Below, one piece after another: positions 1-3,959 of a DNA stretch of 5,735 nt; positions within the stretch are counted from its first letter, which is position 1; every line of letters begins with the position of its first letter. Source of the DNA: CAZOWW01 sp964583765 (lineage in GTDB: Bacteria > Actinomycetota > Actinomycetes > Actinomycetales > Kineosporiaceae); assembly GCA_964583765.1 (NCBI GenBank), contig CAZOWW010000214.1:1-5735 (forward strand), in the 5' to 3' direction. The translations under genes and the position numbers were made by a program. The notes beneath the pieces were generated by a model, which saw only the letters and a list, made by a program, of their open reading frames with translations, was not told the DNA's origin and searched no databases.

Positions 1-2
1 AC

Positions 3-515
3 CCCCGTGATCTCTCCCGGACCCTGCACCAGCTGCACGATCCCCCGTTCAGCCAACGCACAGAACCACACCCACCACCCCACCAACAACCCCCAACCCC
101 ACCCCAGACCGCCCGACTCATCCCCGAACGCCCACAATTTCGGACTCCAGCCTATGTGACGATCACCACACGCCACCCGATCGACACCCACGCGCCAACC
201 ACCGCCCCCTCCCCGGTGTCATCGCAAGTCTCCGCACGCGCACAGCCACCACCCCACACCCCGACAGCGAATCCATCACAGGGTGTAACCGATGGCCTCA
301 GGCTCCACGGCGCGGCGGACCTCGCTCCGAAGCAGGGGCCCCGGCCTCACGCTCGAGCCCAACCCCCCGGTCGCGAGGAAACTCAGATCATCAGTCACCC
401 AGCCCTCGTTCCCGTTCCCGTTCCCGTTCCCGTTCCCGTTCCCCAGAGTCATCCCGCCGACGATGCCGAAGTCACGTCACCGACCCACCTCATCCAGCAT
501 GTATGCCTCGCATAA
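3..515 (+). CDS. Possible 3' end of a proline-rich protein (partial, left edge)
   Basis: A reading frame is open from the left edge to a TAA at 513-515 (170 codons), so the start would lie outside the window. The first ~18 codons read like real protein (PRDLSRTLHQLHDPPFSQR) and have the GC3 > GC1 > GC2 pattern of high-GC coding DNA. After that the product becomes a His/Pro/Gln/Thr-rich tail, and GC3 falls to roughly 60%. Near the end it runs through six GTTCCC units as a Val-Pro repeat. From about base 260 onward I see nothing that looks conserved, so either the true gene is a short C-terminal stub with a disordered tail or the whole frame is fortuitous. No family is recognised. An antisense frame (191 down to 1) is also open and competes with this call. 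Confidence 0.28.
   Translation, partial: PRDLSRTLHQLHDPPFSQRTEPHPPPHQQPPTPPQTARLIPERPQFRTPAYVTITTRHPIDTHAPTTAPSPVSSQVSARAQPPPHTPTANPSQGVTDGLRLHGAADLAPKQGPRPHARAQPPGREETQIISHPALVPVPVPVPVPVPQSHPADDAEVTSPTHLIQHVCLA
408..443. repeat. Hexanucleotide tandem repeat (GTTCCC)6
   Basis: Six uninterrupted, identical GTTCCC units. The frame open from the left edge reads them as Val-Pro dipeptides; the other two plus frames give Pro-Phe and Arg-Ser. The perfect identity suggests slippage-prone DNA that may vary in copy number between strains. It need not be coding. Confidence 0.95.
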
Positions 516-550
516 AATCACCCCCCATCACGATGAACCGATGCGCCGCT

Positions 551-676
551 TCACCCGTGGGAAGTGGACGCACGTCGCGAAAGAACATGGGCCAACGCCC
601 TGCAGCCGCATACTCCGGAAGGCTGAGCATCGTTGATCCAGAAGAGAATCGCCTGCTCGGCGAATGCCGATCCCAT
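551..676 (-). CDS. Small ORF, 41 aa, with strong ribosome-binding site
   Basis: ATG at 676-674, TGA at 553-551. The 41-aa product begins MGSAFAEQAILFWINDAQPS and continues with a Cys-Gly-Cys motif (residues 23-25) and a basic, Ser/Thr-rich end. The main support is the Shine-Dalgarno sequence AAGGAGGTGG at 692-683, close to a full match to the 16S rRNA tail, with 9 nt between GGAGG and the ATG. It lies 140 bp downstream of, and on the same strand as, the last gene of the NUDIX operon, so it could be co-transcribed or have its own promoter. I recognise no family. The second half may be out of frame (the -1 and +1 frames remain open for a while), so this may be the head of a broken gene rather than a complete small protein. 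Confidence 0.42.
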   Translation of the reverse strand: MGSAFAEQAILFWINDAQPSGVCGCRALAHVLSRRASTSHG

Positions 677-682
677 CGAATC

Positions 683-692
683 CCACCTCCTT
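683..692 (-). promoter_or_regulatory. Near-consensus Shine-Dalgarno for the 41-aa ORF
   Basis: On the minus strand AAGGAGGTGG precedes ATG 676. It is the strongest ribosome-binding site in the window. A short inverted repeat, TTGAA-GACA-TTCAA (704-691), overlaps its 5' edge by two bases and could form a small hairpin next to it. Confidence 0.55.
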
Positions 693-816
693 GAATGTCT
701 TCAACACCTCGGGACCCCAGCGGCCAGGTCATAGGGATGTCTACAAGGAAACGAGTCCCGCCGAACCAGGCATTGAGTTACCCCGGCCGACTGAGCTCAG
801 GCCCATCTTCGGGAAG

Positions 817-1374
817 TCATGCTCCCGCGCCCGCTCGGATCAGGAAGCCCTGCTCGTCACGGGTCCAGTGGTACCCGGAGCTGTCGAGGAACTCGATCTG
901 TACGGGCTCCGGGGAGAAGTAGGTCCGCAACCACTCGCGGGGCGCGGGCCGCTGCACCGTCTGCCCGGGTGGGACCAGGCCGATGAACTCGGCCTCGTCG
1001 TCGGCGCCGTTCCCACACGCCTCATTCGCACTCCCCCTCTTCCCACCCGCACCGTTCCTCGCGACACCGGCTCGATCGCCGTCCTCAGCCCCCGTCCCGC
1101 TGTGCGGCACGGGAATCGGCAAGGAGACCTCGAAGATCGGCATGTCGCTGGCGTTGTGCACGTGGAACAGCAGCTCGCGCCCGCCCTGCGGGGTGCGGAC
1201 CGCCTCAATCCACGCGCTGACCTTCACCGCCTGGGAACGCCGCTGCTCCTCCGCCCGCGAGCCCTCCCTCCGGACCTCCTGCCACAGCAACACCATGCCG
1301 GTGGCGAAGGCGCCGACCGTGCCGACTGCGGAGAACACGTTCGCTGCGGCGTCCACCGTGCTCGAGTCCACCAC
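817..1374 (-). CDS. Single-pass membrane protein with soluble C-terminal domain, third gene of the HTH-NUDIX operon
   Basis: A 185-aa product of unknown function. It has a short N-terminus, one hydrophobic segment (about residues 10-31, ANVFSAVGTVGAFATGMVLLW) and a charged juxtamembrane stretch rich in Arg/Glu (33-47). An extracytoplasmic or cytoplasmic domain of predicted beta strands follows: VKVSAWIE, LLFHVHNASDMPIFEVSL, EFIGLVPPGQTV, WLRTYF and PVQIEFLDSSGYHWTRDEQGFL. Similar unannotated proteins occur in Streptomyces (from memory). A Gly/Ala/Asn-rich linker (about 91-127) splits the domain and looks like an insertion. The frame is open further upstream but there overlaps the NUDIX gene. 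I place the start at GTG 1374 (or GTG 1371), 4 nt after the NUDIX stop. No convincing Shine-Dalgarno is visible, which suggests translational coupling. The family role is unknown; the operon position suggests it works with the two upstream products. Confidence 0.8.
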   Translation of the reverse strand: MVDSSTVDAAANVFSAVGTVGAFATGMVLLWQEVRREGSRAEEQRRSQAVKVSAWIEAVRTPQGGRELLFHVHNASDMPIFEVSLPIPVPHSGTGAEDGDRAGVARNGAGGKRGSANEACGNGADDEAEFIGLVPPGQTVQRPAPREWLRTYFSPEPVQIEFLDSSGYHWTRDEQGFLIRAGAGA

Positions 1375-1378
1375 CAGG

Positions 1379-1852
1379 TCAGCCGAGGTACGGGGCGGAA
1401 CGCCCCTGGAGGAAGTGCTCCACGCGCATGCGCATCGACCGGTGCATCGGCAGACCGAGCACCTCATCGCGATCGACCCAGACCACAGCTCGGCTCTCGC
1501 TGCTCGTGGTCGGCTCCCCACCCACGGCACGAGCTGTGAACACAACGGAGAACTCCTGGCGCACCTCGCCGTCGCTGGTGTAGAGGAGCACGTGCCGCGG
1601 ATCGGTGTAGATGCCCACCAGACCGGTGATCTCGCAGTCGATCCCGGTCTCCTCCTTGACCTCCCGCACGGCGGTCTGGGGCAGAGACTCCCCCAGGTCC
1701 ATCGCCCCACCGGGAATGGCCCAGTTGTCGTTGTCAGTGCGGTGGATGAACAGCAACTGCCCGACATCGTCGAGGACGATGGCATTCGCCGATGGGACCA
1801 GGCTGTTCGCCGGTGGCGCCTGGGGGTCGTCGTAGAAGTCGATGCGCGCCAT
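1379..1852 (-). CDS. NUDIX hydrolase
   Basis: A 157-aa protein beginning MARIDFYDDPQ. Its Nudix box, GX5EX7REUXEEXGU, is perfect at residues 49-71: G49, E55, R63, E64, E67, E68, G70, I71. The glutamates bind the divalent metal that hydrolyses a nucleoside diphosphate linked to another group. The usual strand GLVGIYTDPRHVLLY precedes DGEVRQEFSVVFTA and the WVDRDEV segment, so the domain is complete and of normal length. Its substrate cannot be read from sequence; mutT-like house-cleaning and signal-nucleotide turnover are both possible. I chose ATG 1852 because AGAGGTGG (1868-1861) lies 8 nt upstream. A GTG four codons earlier (1864) would fall inside that Shine-Dalgarno. The HTH gene stops 15 bp upstream and the membrane-protein gene starts 4 bp downstream. 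HTH-DUF5919 and NUDIX genes of this type are commonly paired in actinobacteria (from memory). Confidence 0.95.
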   Translation of the reverse strand: MARIDFYDDPQAPPANSLVPSANAIVLDDVGQLLFIHRTDNDNWAIPGGAMDLGESLPQTAVREVKEETGIDCEITGLVGIYTDPRHVLLYTSDGEVRQEFSVVFTARAVGGEPTTSSESRAVVWVDRDEVLGLPMHRSMRMRVEHFLQGRSAPYLG

Positions 1853-1867
1853 GCCCGGGTCCACCTC

Positions 1868-2602
1868 TCAGTCCGCGGGCCGGCTGGCGGCCCAGATGCG
1901 CTCGAAACTGCTCAGATAGGTCTTGACCATGGTCCCGCCGGCGACCCGGCGCAAGTGCAGCACTGGCGCCTCCGATGCGGGCGAGCCGTACACGTGGCAG
2001 TTCACCAGGAGTTGGTCGTCCGACCGGTAGAGCGAGTTGTACAGCGGGGTCCCGTGCAGGCGCACCTCGATGCCCTCGATGTCCCGTAGCGATCCCAGAA
2101 GCGCGAGGGCGTTGCGGACCTTCGCGGGCATCGCGTCGGCGATCCCCTCCTCCACCCCGCGGGCGGCGATCTCCGGAGCGTCCGGGTCACCCAACAGGAT
2201 CCGCACCCGCACCCCGGCGCCGGCCTTCCGCGTCAGCAGCGATCGAAGGCCACCGTCGTCCGCGAGGAAGAACCCGCTGTAGACGAGGATCCCGATGTCC
2301 TCTTCCGCGGCGTCGAACAGATGGCCCCACACGTCCCGGGGCACCATCCATCGCTGCGGGTAGACGTTGACGATCTCGCTCTCCGAGGCGCAGGTGACCT
2401 GCTCGGAACTCAGCGCCTCCGGCCACAGGTAGGCCTCGTCGACCCTCAGAATCGCGGCAACTCCATAGCGGTGACGGCGATACGGGACCCGGCCACGGAT
2501 CCACCGCTCCACCGTCTTCGCGTCTACCTCCAGCGGTCGTGCGAGATCCGCCGGGGTCATCCCGCGCTCCAGCAGCGTGGCACGGAGCCGCTCGTTCGCC
2601 AT
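1868..2602 (-). CDS. HTH (XRE-like) regulator with C-terminal DUF5919 / PLD-like domain
   Basis: A 244-aa protein. Residues 1-60 form a helix-turn-helix of the XRE/lambda-repressor type (LLERGMTPADLARPLEVDAK, then TVERWIRGR), ending in the characteristic RVDEAYLWPEAL. After a linker, residues ~85-240 match my memory of DUF5919, a phospholipase-D-like fold: VPRDVWGHLFDAAEEDIGIL, VYSGFFLADDG, then VRVRILLGDPDAPE. The position corresponding to an HKD motif reads H183-G-T-P-L-Y-N-S, without Lys at +2 or Asp at +7, so it is probably a ligand-binding or degenerate domain, not an active phospholipase. Likely role: DNA-binding regulator of this operon that responds to a small molecule, perhaps a nucleotide acted on by the adjacent NUDIX enzyme (inference). 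The frame is open upstream to 2806, but that extension would run through the promoter region and overlap the divergent gene. ATG 2602 starts the conserved MANERL. Its Shine-Dalgarno is only a G-run. Confidence 0.9.
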   Translation of the reverse strand: MANERLRATLLERGMTPADLARPLEVDAKTVERWIRGRVPYRRHRYGVAAILRVDEAYLWPEALSSEQVTCASESEIVNVYPQRWMVPRDVWGHLFDAAEEDIGILVYSGFFLADDGGLRSLLTRKAGAGVRVRILLGDPDAPEIAARGVEEGIADAMPAKVRNALALLGSLRDIEGIEVRLHGTPLYNSLYRSDDQLLVNCHVYGSPASEAPVLHLRRVAGGTMVKTYLSSFERIWAASRPAD

Positions 2603-2623
2603 CCAACCCCCACGACGGACACA

Positions 2624-2666
2624 GGACGTCTTCGGGACGAACAGGACCCTATTCGGGACGTCTTCG
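2624..2666. promoter_or_regulatory. Phased GGACG repeats in divergent intergenic region (candidate operator)
   Basis: Two identical 11-bp copies of GGACGTCTTCG start at 2624 and 2656, and TTCGGGACG occurs at 2631 and 2652, 21 bp (two helical turns) apart. GGACG cores lie at 2624, 2635 and 2656, with a GGACC at 2644. The cluster sits between the divergent regulator gene and the 116-aa gene, overlapping the candidate promoter below. This is typical of an operator for an autoregulated HTH protein. The repeats are seen directly; the binding is inferred. Confidence 0.5.
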
Positions 2667-2675
2667 CCCCGTCCA
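2646..2675 (-). promoter_or_regulatory. Candidate sigma70-like promoter of the HTH-NUDIX operon
   Basis: On the minus strand TGGACG (2675-2670, 4 of 6 to TTGACA) and TAGGGT (2651-2646, matching TANNNT) are separated by 18 nt. Transcription would begin near 2639, giving a leader of about 37 nt before ATG 2602. It is interleaved with the GGACG repeats. Actinobacterial promoters are loose, so this is suggestive only. Confidence 0.3.
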
Positions 2676-2720
2676 GCCACGGGGTGATCTCGTCCCTGGT
2701 CTCTCGGGCACCGTCGGGCC

Positions 2721-3071
2721 ATGACGAATCCGCAGTTCCCGGGCCCATCCCCGGAAGAATCACCGCTTGTCGAGTCGGATCCCTCAGATCCCGGCGCAGG
2801 ACCCACCGCCGATCAGCCGCCAACGGCGACCGCGACGGACAACGAACAGGACGGCGAGCCCGCCCCAGCCGACGAACCGGACGTTGCGGGGATGTCCGTC
2901 ACGACCCTGCGTCAGCTCTTCCCCCACCTCGACCCACGTGTCGCTGCCGACGTCCTCGGCCTGCACCTGGTGGACGACGAGATCAGCTCCGGCACTCGGC
3001 AGAGGCCTCCCTTCTGCTTCGACATGGGTCCCCGCCACGTCGAAGCAGAAGAAGAGAGGAGCGAACGATGA
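2721..3071 (+). CDS. Hypothetical acidic protein, 116 aa, coupled to small membrane protein
   Basis: ATG 2721 to TGA 3069-3071. Residues 1-57 are acidic, Pro/Ala/Thr-rich and probably disordered. Residues 58-90 (MSVTTLRQLFPHLDPRVAADVLGLHLVDDE) look like a short helical module and are the most protein-like part. The tail is charged (VEAEEERSER) and is encoded partly by a strong hairpin. No family is recognised. No clear Shine-Dalgarno precedes ATG 2721, so an internal start at Met58, leaving a 59-aa protein, remains possible. It is divergent from the HTH gene and may share the intergenic regulatory region. Its stop overlaps the next gene's start (ATGA), which implies coupled translation. Confidence 0.6.
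   Translation: MTNPQFPGPSPEESPLVESDPSDPGAGPTADQPPTATATDNEQDGEPAPADEPDVAGMSVTTLRQLFPHLDPRVAADVLGLHLVDDEISSGTRQRPPFCFDMGPRHVEAEEERSER
3011..3051 (+). repeat. Strong inverted repeat just before the RBS of the 55-aa membrane protein gene
   Basis: The 13-bp arm CTTCTGCTTCGAC (3011-3023) is matched perfectly by GTCGAAGCAGAAG (3039-3051). After one A/C mismatch three more pairs form (3025-3027 with 3035-3037), leaving a 7-nt loop. The hairpin lies inside the 3' end of the 116-aa gene and ends four bases before the Shine-Dalgarno of the next gene. It could modulate expression of the second gene, limit decay, or be a chance or relic inverted duplication. Confidence 0.85.
3055..3061 (+). promoter_or_regulatory. 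Ribosome-binding site of the 55-aa membrane protein gene
   Basis: AGAGGAG with 6 nt to ATG 3068. It fixes the start of the small membrane protein, whose frame is otherwise open far upstream (to 2321), antisense to the HTH gene. Confidence 0.75.
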
Positions 3072-3235
3072 GCTCCCAGCTCGATGGGACCACTCTGGCT
3101 CTTCTCGCCCTGGTCGTCGCCGTGACCCTGGTCAAGTGGTGGCGCGTCATCGTCACCGCGGTGGTGACCGTCACCTTGGCTGCGCTCCTCTTCGCTTTCG
3201 CGGCGCTCGCCCTGTGGGTGCACAGCGGCCGGTAA
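3068..3235 (+). CDS. Small membrane protein, 55 aa
   Basis: Nearly the whole product is hydrophobic. TTLALLALVVAVTLV (8-22) and VIVTAVVTVTLAALLFAFAALALWV (27-51) are separated by KWWR. This gives two membrane-spanning segments, or one long hairpin, with a short Arg-ended tail. There is a good Shine-Dalgarno and the start overlaps the previous stop, so it is very likely translated with the 116-aa protein. Codon third positions are strongly G/C. No family is recognised; small proteins like this often act as membrane anchors or modulators, but nothing here shows a function. A 32-bp palindrome follows 43 bp downstream. Confidence 0.72.
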   Translation: MSSQLDGTTLALLALVVAVTLVKWWRVIVTAVVTVTLAALLFAFAALALWVHSGR

Positions 3236-3277
3236 CCGGTAGACGAGCCTCTTCCGTGGATCGACGAGCAGCGGCTC

Positions 3278-3309
3278 GTGTGGCCGACCAGAGCTCTGGT
3301 CGGCCACAC
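3278..3309. terminator. 32-bp perfect palindrome, likely bidirectional terminator
   Basis: GTGTGGCCGACCAGAG and its exact reverse complement abut with no gap; as RNA this is about a 14-bp GC-rich stem with a small AGCT-centred loop. It lacks a U-tract, which is common in actinobacteria. It sits between the convergent 55-aa gene (+) and 98-aa gene (-), so it can serve both. A smaller hairpin, ACGAGC-AGCG-GCTCGT (3264-3279), overlaps its left end by two bases and may act as an alternative structure. Confidence 0.75.
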
Positions 3310-3427
3310 CCGCGAAACGCCCGAAAGCGACCGCAAGAGATCGTGACCGTGGGTGACAAGGGTCCTGCGAGCATCGCAAGGTCGTCGGTAGGGGCGGGAC
3401 TGGTGATGCGCTGGACGAGGGCCGAAC

Positions 3428-3724
3428 TCAGCCCTGCGGCGATCCCAGAACCGAGGACGATGTCCATCCCCTTCGAAGCAGCCGCCACATCTGGATGTAT
3501 CGCCGCGCCCACGCGCCGAGCAGGATCGGCAGAACGAGCAGCGGAGCAGCCCCGGGATCGATCATGAAGACGCCTGTGTCGTCTTGCCCTCGAACGTCAA
3601 CGTATGGACGCGCGCCGTTGCCGCTTCGGGGCCGGAGGACCCCCACGATGATGAGGCCCAGCGCACTGACGCCGACCAGCACGGCGTACAGCACCCGCGT
3701 CGTGCGAGCACCTCTTATCGGCAA
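3428..3724 (-). CDS. Small two-helix membrane protein, 98 aa (TTG start)
   Basis: Residues 11-30 (VLYAVLVGVSALGLIIVGVL) and about 57-73 (DPGAAPLLVLPILLGAW) are hydrophobic. They are joined by a polar loop (RPRSGNGARPYVDVRGQDDT) and followed by a basic tail (RRYIQMWRLLRRGW), consistent with two membrane helices with the positive ends in the cytoplasm. I chose TTG 3724 because GAGGGG lies about 9 nt upstream and the protein then begins MPIRGARTTR. The frame is open further upstream to an ATG at 3841, but that extension is Cys/Arg/Trp-rich and does not look like protein. No family is recognised. It is divergent from the secreted-protein gene and convergent with the 55-aa gene. Confidence 0.55.
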   Translation of the reverse strand: MPIRGARTTRVLYAVLVGVSALGLIIVGVLRPRSGNGARPYVDVRGQDDTGVFMIDPGAAPLLVLPILLGAWARRYIQMWRLLRRGWTSSSVLGSPQG

Positions 3725-3945
3725 CCTGTTCCACCCCTCATGACGCTGAACGAGGCAGGCACTTCGTCGGTTGCACTGGGCCCTCCGAAGACCTGCCGCG
3801 CCCATACACTGCCATGAAGATCGCCAAGCGTGTCCTCGCACGCAACCTCCCCGAACAGATCATCCAGAGAAGAACTTAGGAGTACGCTCGGCCGCCGACG
3901 GCTTCCCGCGACACGGGGGAAGGTTGCTGATAGCGACCATCGGGG

Positions 3946-3954
3946 AAAGGGAAG
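3946..3954 (+). promoter_or_regulatory. Ribosome-binding site of the secreted protein gene
   Basis: AAAGGGAAG 5 nt before ATG 3960. It supports this start over the in-frame upstream extension to 3771, which would place the signal peptide inside the protein. Confidence 0.6.
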
Positions 3955-3959
3955 AACCA

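Noticed and set aside
1..191. Minus-strand ORF from GTG 191 running off the left edge, reading ...ALAERGIVQLVQGPGEITG at its visible end
   Set aside because: It is codon-aligned antisense of the plus-strand frame, contains an improbable Gly/Trp-rich stretch and has no clear Shine-Dalgarno. It remains an alternative if left-flanking sequence supports it.
490..732. Minus-strand 80-codon ORF overlapping the 41-aa ORF
   Set aside because: Third-position GC is low for this genome and the strong Shine-Dalgarno belongs to a different frame. It could be a frameshifted continuation, but I cannot show that.
1375..1785. Upstream extension of the membrane-protein frame to an ATG at 1785
   Set aside because: It would overlap nearly the whole NUDIX gene. 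The extension is Arg/Cys/Ser-rich nonsense, and the protein-like sequence begins at the GTG codons right after the NUDIX stop.
983..2089. Long plus-strand ORF of 368 codons, and another at 664-1539
   Set aside because: Both are antisense to the NUDIX operon, whose minus-strand proteins show clear motifs (Nudix box, HTH).
2603..2806. Upstream extension of the HTH protein to 2806
   Set aside because: It overlaps the divergent gene and the repeat/promoter region; the conserved HTH begins at MANERL (2602).
2321..3067. Upstream extension of the 55-aa membrane protein frame
   Set aside because: It is antisense to the HTH gene and in another frame of the 116-aa gene; the Shine-Dalgarno at 3055 fixes the start at 3068.
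3361..3383. Imperfect stem around TGCGA-GCA-TCGCA downstream of the 98-aa gene
   Set aside because: Only five clean pairs; the 3278-3309 palindrome is a far better terminator for that gene.
3171..3512. Minus-strand 113-codon ORF
   Set aside because: It overlaps the 98-aa membrane protein, the terminator palindrome and the 55-aa gene; the C-terminal half is Arg/Ala-rich shadow sequence.
3814..3879. Plus-strand mini-ORF MKIAKRVLARNLPEQIIQRRT
   Set aside because: No Shine-Dalgarno or convincing promoter, and too short to support without homology, although its sequence looks protein-like.
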